The notes: generated by a model from the sequence alone, not told the origin. 64,000 nucleotides of DNA from an uncultured Eubacteriales bacterium (GCA_902496015.1 CABUZJ010000004.1:1-64000); one strand, 5' to 3'; positions 8,015-16,121 are shown, counted from the stretch's first letter. A program made the numbers and translations.

Positions 8015-8191
8015 TTATAACATTTCCTGATATGCTTGCTTCTGGGCAAGATTAATTATAATTTCATTTAAATTTTTACTTCCAACAAAGTGACTGATTA
8101 CTATATATTTTTTATCTTTAATAACATATTCTTGTTTGCGTGTTGGAAAGTTTGAAAATTCTTGTTTTAAGTTTTGTAATTGTTTTTTCAT
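8015..8191 (-). CDS. Small protein of serine-recombinase operons (TnpW-like)
   Basis: 58 aa read directly from the sequence: begins MKKQLQNLKQEF, then TRKQEYVIKDKKYIVISHFV and a C-terminal NEIIINLAQKQAYQEML. The pattern 'short basic start, beta hairpin, then a helix with NLA or similar' is usual for small proteins encoded just before clostridial serine recombinases. GAGGG lies a few bases before the ATG. It is upstream of and co-directional with the recombinase, 94 bases away. Its function is unknown; an accessory role in excision is only a guess. Confidence 0.6.
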   Translation of the reverse strand: MKKQLQNLKQEFSNFPTRKQEYVIKDKKYIVISHFVGSKNLNEIIINLAQKQAYQEML

Positions 8192-8219
8192 TCATTACCC
8201 TCATCATAAAAAACTCCTT

Positions 8220-8656
8220 TCTATTAAATTTTGTCATAGTTCTTTTACGCATCGAGCGAAAGACTTTAGGCAATATATTAGGGAATCCCAAAAAGTATTA
8301 CTCGCTAAACTTTTTGGGAAGCGGAAAAGCCAACAGTAAAATGAACAAATTTTATTTAAAAAATAAGATTTCAAATCCAAAGGTTGTGCTTTGACGAAGT
8401 GTTAGGTATCCTAACAGCTTTTAAAAAATGACGAGAAAACAAAAAATTGCTTGATTCTACAAAAGTCCTTTATTTTATGGATATTTGTAGTTATCAAAAG
8501 CAATTTGTTTCTCGCTTATCCTGTTTTCGCGTCAAAGCACTCACTTTTGCTCAAAATTGCAAATAATATTTGCAATTTGTATCGCCTTTTCGTTCGGCTT
8601 TTCCTTTCCCCAAAAACTCTAGCAAGCAAGAGTTGTTCGGGGACCCCAATTATAGA
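8220..8656. repeat. Long imperfect inverted repeat (arms about 190 bp), noncoding
   Basis: The left half (about 8270-8463) and right half (8484-8656) are inverted, diverged copies. Paired landmarks: GGAAAAGCCAA near 8323 with TTCGGCTTTTCC near 8593; TGCTTTGACG 8387-8396 with CGTCAAAGCA 8530-8539; CGAGAAAACAAAAAATTGC 8432-8450 with GCAATTTGTTTCTCG 8500-8514; TCTACAAA 8456-8463 with TTTGTAG 8484-8490. Each arm also has its own hairpins: TCCCAAAAAGT/ACTTTTTGGGA (8286-8319), TGTTAGG/CCTAACA (8400-8416) and CCCCAAAAACTCT/AGAGTTGTTCGGGG (8609-8642). It lies between the relaxase and recombinase genes. No credible coding frame is seen. Confidence 0.75.
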
Positions 8657-8659
8657 TTT

Positions 8660-9244
8660 TTATATTTCAAAATCATTTTCATATTGTTCTATCAAATTTT
8701 GGTATCTCAATTCTTCTAACTTATTATAAAATTCTTGAAATGTCTTTATTATCTCATAATTAACCTTTTGACTGATATATAAACACTCTTGAATTTCGTT
8801 AAACAATTTTTTCTTTTGCTTTATTTTTTGTGCTTTATATTTTGCATTTAGTTTTAATCTTTCATCATCTTTTGCTTTTAAATTTTTCGATTGCTCAATA
8901 ACAACATTTCCAATTCTTCGGTAAAAATCTTGCATATATTTTTTCTCAAAATTAAAAGGTTGTTTAACGCGATTTCGCTTGCAATATGCTTCAAACTTTT
9001 CATCTTTCTCTTTTGCTAAATTTATAAAATCTTCCTTTAAAGTTTTTGCTTGATAGTCTTTTGACAAAATGTAATTTGTAATACTATCAATCTTAGGTTT
9101 TAGTGATTTCATATTCTCACAGTCATAATATGTGTGTCCAGTTTTTGGAAATTCGTTTGCAAGAGATAAAAGTTTATTCTTTAAAATATACCCAACACTT
9201 GTCATTAAACCTTTTAATTTTGTCATTTTGTCTTTTTCTTGCAA
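8660..9244 (-). CDS. Relaxase, C-terminal part (separated by a frameshift)
   Basis: 194 codons in a different frame from the relaxase N-terminal part, overlapping it by 71 bases. The only early start is a TTG with no ribosome site, and the following methionines also lack one. The content is lysine-rich and helical (EKKYMQDFYRRIGNVVIEQSKNL region), as in the tail of MobL/MobP-type relaxases. Joined with the upstream frame it gives about 420 aa, close to the usual relaxase length. It is best read as the displaced 3' part of the same gene: a pseudogene, a sequencing error in an A-rich stretch, or programmed frameshifting. Confidence 0.6.
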   Translation of the reverse strand: MQEKDKMTKLKGLMTSVGYILKNKLLSLANEFPKTGHTYYDCENMKSLKPKIDSITNYILSKDYQAKTLKEDFINLAKEKDEKFEAYCKRNRVKQPFNFEKKYMQDFYRRIGNVVIEQSKNLKAKDDERLKLNAKYKAQKIKQKKKLFNEIQECLYISQKVNYEIIKTFQEFYNKLEELRYQNLIEQYENDFEI

Positions 9245-9857
9245 GTATTTCTCTTGCCTTAAAGTCTATTGCAGAAAGCTCAATATTTGCTTTTAACTCA
9301 TTGATTTTATTTAATGATAGCTTGCCATTAGAGTATTGCTTTCCTTTTTTATTTGGGCGTATTCTTTGTGGACTATTTTCAAAAAATGAAATGTGAATAT
9401 GTCTGTTATCTGTATTCTCGTGAAGTCCTGCAAACCAAGTTATATTATCTGGTTTTAGTCCAGCATTTTTAAAAAATTTTGGCAACTCACTTTTTATTAA
9501 ATTGTATGCTTGCTCATAACTATCACACCAAGCCTTACCAAACTTTTCTTCAAAACTTATAACCATATCCCAAATAACTGATTTTGTTTTTCTTAAAGCC
9601 TGCCTTATCTCTTTTCTTTCATCACTTGTTAAAAGTCCATTTTTACCAAATACTCCAGCACTTTTATCTTTGTTGTTCATATATGAAAGATAGTCAAATT
9701 TTTTCATGTCATTTATTCCAGTCAAAATGTAATTCATATAATCTTTATTTGTGTTAGATGAATAAAATTGCCTTTTGTTTTTATATTCTTTACTCCCATC
9801 ATGAGAGTTGTAATAATGCAAAAATATATTCACATTAGGAACAATTCTATCTGCCAT
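9174..9857 (-). CDS. Mobilization relaxase (MobL-like), N-terminal catalytic part
   Basis: 227 aa. It begins MADRIVPNVNIFLHYYNSHD and contains KAWCDSYEQAYNLIKSELPKFF, then WFAGLHENTDNRHIHISFFE, whose HxH is the metal-binding motif of HUH-type relaxases, and the NSPQRIRPNKKG segment that follows it in MobL-type proteins. It would nick oriT and lead strand transfer of a mobilizable element. The frame ends at 9174, about half the family length, and the rest continues in another frame (8660-9244). Its start overlaps the MobC-like gene by 11 bases, so the two are one operon. Confidence 0.78.
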   Translation of the reverse strand: MADRIVPNVNIFLHYYNSHDGSKEYKNKRQFYSSNTNKDYMNYILTGINDMKKFDYLSYMNNKDKSAGVFGKNGLLTSDERKEIRQALRKTKSVIWDMVISFEEKFGKAWCDSYEQAYNLIKSELPKFFKNAGLKPDNITWFAGLHENTDNRHIHISFFENSPQRIRPNKKGKQYSNGKLSLNKINELKANIELSAIDFKAREILARKRQNDKIKRFNDKCWVYFKE

Positions 9858-10287
9858 TTGTTTCCCTTATGCAATTAAGTTCTTCATCTAACAAATCAAA
9901 TAGCCCTTCGTTTATATCATAATCACATTTTTTGTTACATTCTGAGTTGTAAACCACATAGGCAACATAATTTAACATTTTCTTAATTAAAGCAATATCT
10001 ATTTCATATTCGTTTTTGTTTTGTTTAATTTCGCATTTTGTGTTTTTAATTTCTTCATTGATATAATATAAACTTTGTCTTATCTCATCTAGATTTGCTC
10101 TTTGGTCAACTTCATTATCTCCAAGTAATTTTTCAGCACCAGTAACAGTGCAATAACGAATAAAGTCCGAAAGATTATCAAATCCCGATTTTGTTCTATT
10201 GTATGCTTTATCTAAAATATCTTTATCTTCTTGATTGTAAATTCGCAGTGTTAATTGTGATTTTAATGTTTGTTTTGTTTTTGGCAT
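9847..10287 (-). CDS. MobC-like relaxosome accessory protein
   Basis: 146 aa from the ATG at 10287, preceded by AAAGGAG. The residues after MPKTKQTLKSQLTLRIYNQEDKDIL form a ribbon-helix-helix-like start (LTLRIYNQEDKDILDKAY...LSDFIRYC), as in MobC proteins that help a relaxase melt and recognise oriT. A helical C-terminus follows. It lies directly upstream of and overlaps the relaxase gene, the usual arrangement. The upstream-extended frame to 10329 has no ribosome site. Confidence 0.7.
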   Translation of the reverse strand: MPKTKQTLKSQLTLRIYNQEDKDILDKAYNRTKSGFDNLSDFIRYCTVTGAEKLLGDNEVDQRANLDEIRQSLYYINEEIKNTKCEIKQNKNEYEIDIALIKKMLNYVAYVVYNSECNKKCDYDINEGLFDLLDEELNCIRETNGR

Positions 10288-10365
10288 TTTGTTTTCTCCT
10301 TTTGTTTTAGTTTTATAAAGGGGCAACAAAAAAAACTATCAAATTTTTAATAGTTCTTTTGCTTA

Positions 10366-11142
10366 TTATGAAATTTTATGTTTTGCTAATTCTTGAAGTA
10401 TTTCATAAGTTGGAATATTCAAATATACTTTTTCTGTTTCATTAAACTTCCCACATTGTTTTAGTTGTTTTAAAAAATCCCACACAGGTTTTGTCATCTT
10501 TTCTAATTTTTTTATTGTTGTAATAGAAATTTTTATTCCTTTCTTTTCTGCTATTTTCTTTATTTGAGTTACATTTTTCATTAAATCCATAACTTGTCCT
10601 AAATCAATTGAGATAAAATCTTTACTTGCCGATTTTATAACTTCTTCTATAACATCATCTGCAAAATCTTTATAATGAGATTGATAAAAATTTGTATTGC
10701 TAAATTCAGGATCAAAAGAAAGCAAAATATGTAAATGTTTTAATGCTGTTGCTTTAAATTGACAAAAAGCACTAGTGCTCATTTTTAAGTAATCAGCAAG
10801 TTCTTTATTTTTATAGCCATATTTATAATAATCTTTTATAATCTTCGCTTGCTTATCTTCGAGTTCGTCAACAACTCGCCAAATACATTTTGCAAATTCT
10901 TTTTTCTCTAAATTCTTTTCAATATAAGCATTCTCATCTGCAATTATTTCGTGATATGTTAATGCTTCTTCACCATTATATTCTGTTTGCTCATCCAATG
11001 AAATTGCAATATATTGCCTATCTTTTTCTTGTTGACGTTTTAGTCTTTTATTGTCACTACGCAAAAATAGAGCAACTTCATCGTTTACTTCCAAATCTAT
11101 AAATTTATTGTGAATTCTATCGTAATATTTGATTGTTTCCAT
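10366..11142 (-). CDS. Sigma-70 region 4-like regulatory protein
   Basis: 258 aa. Residues about 90-150 (WRVVDELEDKQAKIIKDYYKYGYKNKELADYL...STSAFCQFKATALKHL) form a sigma region 4-type helix-turn-helix. It is preceded by a SLDEQ-type linker and followed by about 100 residues of unknown helical sequence. Similar sigma-like ORFs sit near the mobilization genes of clostridial elements. It is the first gene upstream of mobC/relaxase (79 bases) and is preceded by a long structured leader, so it may control transfer genes. Target promoters are unknown. GGAAG lies before the ATG. Confidence 0.7.
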   Translation of the reverse strand: METIKYYDRIHNKFIDLEVNDEVALFLRSDNKRLKRQQEKDRQYIAISLDEQTEYNGEEALTYHEIIADENAYIEKNLEKKEFAKCIWRVVDELEDKQAKIIKDYYKYGYKNKELADYLKMSTSAFCQFKATALKHLHILLSFDPEFSNTNFYQSHYKDFADDVIEEVIKSASKDFISIDLGQVMDLMKNVTQIKKIAEKKGIKISITTIKKLEKMTKPVWDFLKQLKQCGKFNETEKVYLNIPTYEILQELAKHKIS

Positions 11143-11335
11143 TTTATCTTCCTTTATTTAACTAGGTAGAACTTTGTTTTTTTGCAATCATCTCATTTAC
11201 GAAAAAAGCCCAGTTTACCTATATGATACTTCTGGTCGGGTATCGATTTCGGTGCACTAAGGCTCACTCAGAATTTATCTTTTGTTGGAACGATAAAGTT
11301 CGCTATGTAATGAAAATTAATACTCTTAACTTTCA
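11143..11335 (-). ncRNA. Structured 5' leader RNA with two potential pseudoknots
   Basis: Predicted transcript from the promoter at 11341-11369 to the sigma-like gene, about 190 nt. On the minus strand: hairpin GAAC(TTTATC)GTTC (11301-11288) whose loop matches GATAAA at 11279-11274; hairpin CTGAG/CTTAG; hairpin GATAC/GTATC (11244-11225) whose loop CCAG matches CTGG at 11213-11210, followed by GC and six T. It is visibly less AT-rich than its surroundings. No known riboswitch class is recognised. The oriT of the element could also lie here. Confidence 0.45.
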
Positions 11336-11340
11336 TTGCT

Positions 11341-11369
11341 ATTATAGAACAAATGTTTGGTAAATGCAA
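11341..11369 (-). promoter_or_regulatory. Promoter for the leader and sigma-like gene
   Basis: Minus strand TTGCAT (11364-11369), 17-base spacer, TATAAT (11341-11346). It is close to consensus and places the transcription start about 190 bases before the ATG. Confidence 0.55.
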
Positions 11370-11385
11370 GTAATATTTAATAACT

Positions 11386-12324
11386 TTATATTGCACACAT
11401 AAGTTTTCCAAATTTATTCATCATATCAGTTTTATACGACATAAGCGAATGTGTATATCTTTGCAGTGTTATCATAGGGTTTTTGTGTCCAAGTATTTCG
11501 GAAACAGTTTTAACATCCATACCAAACTCTAAGGCGCGAGTTGCAAATGTGTGGCGAAGTGAATGGAAATTTTTATAAGGAATATTAAGTTTATTAAGTA
11601 TTCTTTCAAATGTTCGTTGATATGACCTTGTTCCAACCATACCATTGTTTTTTGTTGTTATAACAAATTTTGATGTGGAGCTCTTTTTTATTTTCTTTAA
11701 AACTTCAACAAGTTGCTTTGGCAGTGGAATAACGCGGTTAGAATTCTTTGTTTTTGGTGTGTCAACAATAATAGTAATCTTATCATCTTTTTTGCCCTGA
11801 AAGGCAGATTTTGAAATAGTCATATAGTTTCGCGCAAAATCAATATCATCCCAAGTAAGTGCTAAAAGTTCTCCGATCCTTAGTCCCGTATACAAACAAA
11901 TAACAATTCCAATGTAATTTGGTTTTTTGCTAGACAAACAAAACTTTTCAATTTTGTCCTGTTCACTTTTTTCAAAAGCACTAACTTTTGTTTCTTCTTG
12001 AATTGGCATTTTTATTTTCTTTGTTGAATTCTTGTTTGTCATTTCCAAAACATTTGCTTCTTCAATTGCTTGTTTTAATATGTTGGTCATAACAATAACA
12101 GTGTTGTTAGCCAACCCCTTGCCATTTTTCAAATTGCCCTTTTCCAACTTTTCTAGCACAAACTCTTGAAGAACCTGCGGTGTTAGATTTTCAAGTTCTA
12201 ACTCGCCAAGTTTGGGTTTTATATGCTTTTCAATAAATTGTAAATAAGTGTTATAGGTCCTTATTTTAACCGTGTGCTTAACATATTTGTTCATCCAAGT
12301 GTCAAGCCAATCTTTTAATTTCAT
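11386..12324 (-). CDS. Tyrosine recombinase/integrase, complete
   Basis: 312 aa. A SAM-like core-binding domain covers residues about 1-95; the catalytic domain carries Arg149 (TGLRIGE), His254 and Arg257 (HSLRHTF), His280 (LGHKN) and Tyr290 (RYTHS), so all key residues are present. AGGAGG precedes the ATG by a normal distance. This is the only intact tyrosine integrase in the island and is the best candidate for integration at tRNA-Thr, although it lies in the middle of the island rather than beside the tRNA. It is followed by the promoter and leader of the sigma-like gene. A strong bidirectional terminator sits upstream. Confidence 0.94.
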   Translation of the reverse strand: MKLKDWLDTWMNKYVKHTVKIRTYNTYLQFIEKHIKPKLGELELENLTPQVLQEFVLEKLEKGNLKNGKGLANNTVIVMTNILKQAIEEANVLEMTNKNSTKKIKMPIQEETKVSAFEKSEQDKIEKFCLSSKKPNYIGIVICLYTGLRIGELLALTWDDIDFARNYMTISKSAFQGKKDDKITIIVDTPKTKNSNRVIPLPKQLVEVLKKIKKSSTSKFVITTKNNGMVGTRSYQRTFERILNKLNIPYKNFHSLRHTFATRALEFGMDVKTVSEILGHKNPMITLQRYTHSLMSYKTDMMNKFGKLMCAI

Positions 12325-12459
12325 CTTTGTTTACCTCCTAAAATATTTTAATTGATTTTTGCCCCCTCACATATATAAGGACATTTAAAAATCAAAAATT
12401 TAGGCAGTAAATGAAATATTTTCAATTTTTCTAAAAAATTTTTTAATTTTCATACAAAA

Positions 12460-12488
12460 AGACCACCTAATCTTGCAATCGGTGGTCT
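12460..12488. terminator. Bidirectional terminator between integrase and R-M operon
   Basis: AGACCACC (12460-12467) and GGTGGTCT (12481-12488) with a 13-base loop, five A upstream and CTTTT downstream. It insulates the divergent integrase and methylase regions. Confidence 0.65.
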
Positions 12489-12564
12489 CTTTTGCTTTTA
12501 ATATAAAACAATTATAACATACTTTTTCTAAAAATGTATAAGTTTTTACCATTTTCCCCAAAAT

Positions 12565-12651
12565 AGATGTATCAAAAGAATAATATTAGTAAAAGTTGAA
12601 GTCATTTATTGCAAGAATAGATGACTTTTATTTTTTTATAAAGATACATCT
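12565..12651 (+). promoter_or_regulatory. Nested hairpin leader with two terminator-like stems before the methylase operon
   Basis: Inner stem AAGTCAT (12599-12605)/ATGACTT (12621-12627) is followed by TTATTTTTTT. Outer stem AGATGTATC (12565-12573)/GATACATCT (12643-12651) is followed by TTTTT. Both lie upstream of the ribosome site at 12673-12680, so either could act as an attenuator, or they may end a transcript coming from the left. The remainder of 12325-12683 holds only the terminator at 12460. Confidence 0.5.
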
Positions 12652-12683
12652 TTTTTACTGTAATGCGTGGTCAAGGAGAGATT

Positions 12684-13706
12684 ATGGCCACAAAATTAAT
12701 GGATAATGCTAAAAGGAATAAAGCAGATGAATTTTACACTCAACTTAATGATATTGAATTAGAATTAAAACACTATAAAGATCAATTGAAAGATAAAGTA
12801 ATATTTTGTAATTGTGATGATCCTTACGAAAGTAACTTTTTTAAATACTTTGCTATGAATTTTAATCATTTAGGATTGAAAAAATTAATAGCAACTTGCT
12901 ATGATGACTCTCCAATTGCTTATACACAATTTAATATTTGGGGAGAAAGCAAGACAATACCAAATAAAAATAGACATCCTTATAAGATTGAAATAAATGA
13001 AGTTCAAGATTACAATCAAGATGGAGCAACAGATCTTGCTGATGTTGAATATCTTTTAAAAAACAAAAAGAACTATATGACTCTCTTAAAAGGTAATGGA
13101 GATTTTAGATCTGAAGAATGTATAGAATTATTAAAACAATCTGATATTGTTGTAACAAATCCACCTTTTTCTTTGTTTAGAGAATATATTGAACAGCTAA
13201 CAACTTTCAATAAAGATTACATTATTATGGGTAATACTAATGCTCTTACATATAAAGAAATTTTTAAACTATTTAAAGAAGATAAAATAAGAACGGGTTA
13301 TACAAATTTTAATGTTGGAATGTATTTCGTTGTCCCAGATGATTGTGAGAAATTTCATAAAATTGTTGATGGTAAAAAAATGGTTAGAGTTTCTACTTCT
13401 TGTTGGTTTACAAGTTTGCAAGTTTCAAAGCACAAAGAATTTATAACTCTATATAAAACTTATAATGAAAAAGAATATCCTAAATACGATAATTACAACG
13501 CAATAAATGTGAATAAATACAATGATATTCCCTATGATTATGATGGTTGTATGGGTGTTCCAATAACATTTTTAGATAAGTATAATCCTGAACAGTTTGA
13601 AATCGTTAAGTTTAGAAAAGGAAATGACGATAAAGATTTGTCAATAAACGGCCAATATCCATATTTTAGAGTCATAATTAAAAGGAGAAAAACGAATGAA
13701 AATTGA
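12684..13706 (+). CDS. EcoRI-family adenine-specific DNA methyltransferase
   Basis: 340 aa from the ATG at 12684, chosen because AAGGAGAG (12673-12680) is just upstream; the frame is open to 12663. FCNCDDPYESNFFKYF (about 41-56) is the EcoRI-methylase family signature, and TNPPFSLF with NPPF at 159-162 is the N6-adenine catalytic motif. Length matches the family (about 325 aa). It would protect host DNA. It overlaps the DUF262-HNH gene by 11 bases, so the two are translated together, with the nuclease as likely partner. Confidence 0.88.
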   Translation: MATKLMDNAKRNKADEFYTQLNDIELELKHYKDQLKDKVIFCNCDDPYESNFFKYFAMNFNHLGLKKLIATCYDDSPIAYTQFNIWGESKTIPNKNRHPYKIEINEVQDYNQDGATDLADVEYLLKNKKNYMTLLKGNGDFRSEECIELLKQSDIVVTNPPFSLFREYIEQLTTFNKDYIIMGNTNALTYKEIFKLFKEDKIRTGYTNFNVGMYFVVPDDCEKFHKIVDGKKMVRVSTSCWFTSLQVSKHKEFITLYKTYNEKEYPKYDNYNAINVNKYNDIPYDYDGCMGVPITFLDKYNPEQFEIVKFRKGNDDKDLSINGQYPYFRVIIKRRKTNEN

Positions 13707-14778
13707 GTTGAATGAAATTTCTATAAGAGAAGTAGCGGAAAATTATGTTGATAATGCAGAAGATGGTGTTGTTGGATATAATGGCAAATTAAATATTAGA
13801 CCAAAATATCAAAGAGAATTTGTTTATGATGAAAAACAAAGAAATGCAGTTATTGATACAATAAGAAAAGGTTTCCCACTTAATGTTATGTATTGGGTTA
13901 AAAATGAAGATGGAACATATGAAGTCTTAGACGGACAACAAAGAACAGTTAGTTTTTGTCAATATATAAACGGAGATTTTTCCATAGATAATCGTGCTTT
14001 TCACAATTTAACAAAAACAGAACAAGATTTAATTTTAGATTATAAATTAATGATTTATTTTTGCGAAGGCAACGACAAAGAGAAATTAGATTGGTTTAAG
14101 ATTATAAACATTGCTGGAGAAAAATTGACTGACCAAGAGTTAAGAAATGCAGTCTATACTGGCCCATGGTTAACAAATGCAAAATTGCATTTTAGCAAAA
14201 CAAATTGTGCCGCTTATCTTCTAGCAAAGGATTATGTTAATGGTTCACCTATAAGACAAGAATATTTAGAAACGGCACTTTCGTGGATAAATAATGGCAA
14301 TGTGGAAGAATATATGTCAATTCATCAACACGATCCTAATGCTAATGAGTTATGGACTTATTTCAGAAATGTTATTGAATGGGTTAAACTAACATTTACA
14401 AATTATAGAAAAGAGATGAAAGGCATAAATTGGGGTGCTCTATATAATCAATTTAAAAATAATACCTACGATACTGACATATTAGAACAAGAAATACAAA
14501 CACTTATGATAGACGATGATGTTACAAACAAAAAAGGTATATATTTTTATGTTCTCACTCGTAATGAAAAGTATCTTAATATCCGTGCATTTACAGAAAA
14601 TCAAAAAAGAAGTGCTTACGAAAAACAAAATGGAATATGTAAAAATTGCGGAAAGCACTTTGATATAAAGGAAATGGAAGCTGATCACATAACTCCTTGG
14701 CATGCTGGAGGTAAAACTTCGGTTGACAATTGTCAAATGTTATGTAAAGATTGTAATAGAAGAAAATCTGGAAAATAA
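13696..14778 (+). CDS. DUF262 (ParB-like) and HNH endonuclease protein
   Basis: 360 aa. N-terminal DUF262 has IRPKYQREFVYD (34-45) and DGQQR (79-83), the NTP-binding/ParB-like motif seen in GmrS and SspE-type enzymes. The C-terminus is an HNH nuclease with zinc Cys315/Cys318 and Cys350/Cys353, catalytic D330-H331 and Asn345. It follows a methylase with an 11-base overlap and precedes a membrane-protein gene by 11 bases. It probably cleaves unmodified DNA, or DNA lacking the partner's mark; GmrSD-like cleavage of modified DNA is the alternative. AAGGAG precedes the ATG inside the methylase gene. Confidence 0.85.
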   Translation: MKIELNEISIREVAENYVDNAEDGVVGYNGKLNIRPKYQREFVYDEKQRNAVIDTIRKGFPLNVMYWVKNEDGTYEVLDGQQRTVSFCQYINGDFSIDNRAFHNLTKTEQDLILDYKLMIYFCEGNDKEKLDWFKIINIAGEKLTDQELRNAVYTGPWLTNAKLHFSKTNCAAYLLAKDYVNGSPIRQEYLETALSWINNGNVEEYMSIHQHDPNANELWTYFRNVIEWVKLTFTNYRKEMKGINWGALYNQFKNNTYDTDILEQEIQTLMIDDDVTNKKGIYFYVLTRNEKYLNIRAFTENQKRSAYEKQNGICKNCGKHFDIKEMEADHITPWHAGGKTSVDNCQMLCKDCNRRKSGK

Positions 14779-14789
14779 AAGGAACAAAA

Positions 14790-15443
14790 ATGAACGAAAA
14801 GAAAAAATTGTTAATGCATAGATTGATTTGGTTGAGTTTAACTATACTTATAATATTGTTACCAATTATTATTAATGCTTTTCAACCAAAATTAGAATTG
14901 ATAGATAGTGAATGTTATGTAGACTATTATGAATCAATAGATACAACCAGTTGTGATATTACATTATATTTTAATCGAGAAGTTAATAGTGGATATGCTA
15001 CAATTAATTTTTATGATTCTAATAACAATTTAATTGACAGCATAGAAGAATATTTTTTTAGTGATGGAAAGGAAGCTTCAAATTTATACACTTCTATTGA
15101 TGGCAATGTTGATTCTTACGAAATAGTAGCATACGACTTTGAAACCTATAGTGGTATATATGGAATATACGGATTACTTATAATAGCTATTCCTATGTTA
15201 ATTTCTGCACTTTTACTTTCATATAAAGAATGTAATTACAATGGGAAAACAATATCTGTTTATGCAGGATTTTATCATCATACTCTAAGAGTTGATGGAG
15301 AATTATGTGATGAACATAACACTCTTATATCTTTTACTTCAATAAAATTAAGTACAACTGATAAAGATAATAGCAAAATTGAAGCTAATATTAGTTTAAC
15401 CAATCGAATTGCTATCAAAGTTAACGATAAATTATGTAAATAA
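14790..15443 (+). CDS. Two-pass membrane protein, third gene of the methylase/DUF262 operon
   Basis: 217 aa. Hydrophobic segments at about 10-30 and 123-146 (YGLLIIAIPMLISALLLS) flank a roughly 90-residue extracytoplasmic domain rich in Asp, Ser and Tyr. The C-terminal 70 residues (NGKTISVYAGFYHHTLRVDG region) would be cytoplasmic. The start has an AAAGGAAC ribosome site 11 bases after the nuclease gene, and a strong terminator follows the stop. I do not recognise the family. Its place in the operon suggests a membrane-acting effector or anchor, but this is inference. Confidence 0.6.
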   Translation: MNEKKKLLMHRLIWLSLTILIILLPIIINAFQPKLELIDSECYVDYYESIDTTSCDITLYFNREVNSGYATINFYDSNNNLIDSIEEYFFSDGKEASNLYTSIDGNVDSYEIVAYDFETYSGIYGIYGLLIIAIPMLISALLLSYKECNYNGKTISVYAGFYHHTLRVDGELCDEHNTLISFTSIKLSTTDKDNSKIEANISLTNRIAIKVNDKLCK

Positions 15444-15447
15444 AAAA

Positions 15448-15480
15448 AGACCATCTAATTTTATAATAGATGGTCTTTTT
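15448..15480. terminator. Terminator of the methylase/DUF262/membrane-protein operon
   Basis: AGACCATCT (15448-15456)/AGATGGTCT (15468-15476), 11-base loop, A run before and T run after. It is similar in design to the terminator at 12460, so the operon is bracketed by two such hairpins. Confidence 0.8.
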
Positions 15481-15668
15481 TCTTCCCTTTTTAGTCTTTT
15501 TTATTAAATTTTAATGCCAAAACTATTTTAGTTTAGCCTTTATAATTATATTGATTGATAGTTTTAAATAGTATTTTTATAACCCTTTGCCACTTAATAT
15601 AAAAATAGAAGTTAGTTATAATAAGTGGAAATACCATCTATTTTATTCCCTTTGTATAGGGGAGTAAA

Positions 15669-16121
15669 ATGAACATATACAGAAATAAAATTGTTGCGTT
15701 TGCCGGTCATAGATATGAATGGCAATCAATAGGGATAGAAGAAAAACTTTTGCGAGTGTTAGAAGATTTAATCAATAAAGGTTATACAATATTTTATGAC
15801 GGCAATTATGGTGCTTTTGACAATAAGTGCAGAAATGCAGTTTTGAAACTTAAAAATAAATATCCACATATAAAACTTGTTTTAATTTTAACATATTATC
15901 ATCACAACAAAGAAAAATATCCAATACCATCATATTACGATGAAACCATTTTACCAGAACTAGAAAATTTGCACTATAAACAAAAAATTACAAAACGAAA
16001 CGAATGGATAATCGACAACTGTAACTTACTTGTCTGTCACGTCCAAGAAATTTACAAAAGTGGTGCTTATAACACTTTTAAATACGCCCAAAAGCAAAAC
16101 AAACCAATTATTTATATTTAA
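15669..16121 (+). CDS. SLOG-fold protein (YpsA/DUF1273-like)
   Basis: 150 aa with AFAGHRYEW near the start and FYDGNYGAFDNKCRNAVLKLK in the middle, the two nucleotide-binding features of the SLOG (Rossmann-like) superfamily, ending VCHVQEIYKSGAYNTFKYA. GGGGAG precedes the ATG. It is monocistronic and convergent with the GHKL ATPase gene. SLOG proteins bind nucleotide-derived ligands and appear in several phage-defence systems, but small single-domain ones are common and mostly uncharacterised. The island position makes a defence or signalling role plausible, not shown. Confidence 0.6.
   Translation: MNIYRNKIVAFAGHRYEWQSIGIEEKLLRVLEDLINKGYTIFYDGNYGAFDNKCRNAVLKLKNKYPHIKLVLILTYYHHNKEKYPIPSYYDETILPELENLHYKQKITKRNEWIIDNCNLLVCHVQEIYKSGAYNTFKYAQKQNKPIIYI

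Noticed and set aside
8220..8656. Retron or diversity-generating element noncoding RNA
   Set aside because: No reverse transcriptase gene is present anywhere in the window.
11143..11335. tmRNA or group I/II intron fragment
   Set aside because: No tRNA-like ends, no tag reading frame and no intron core motifs were found; only pseudoknot-forming potential is seen.
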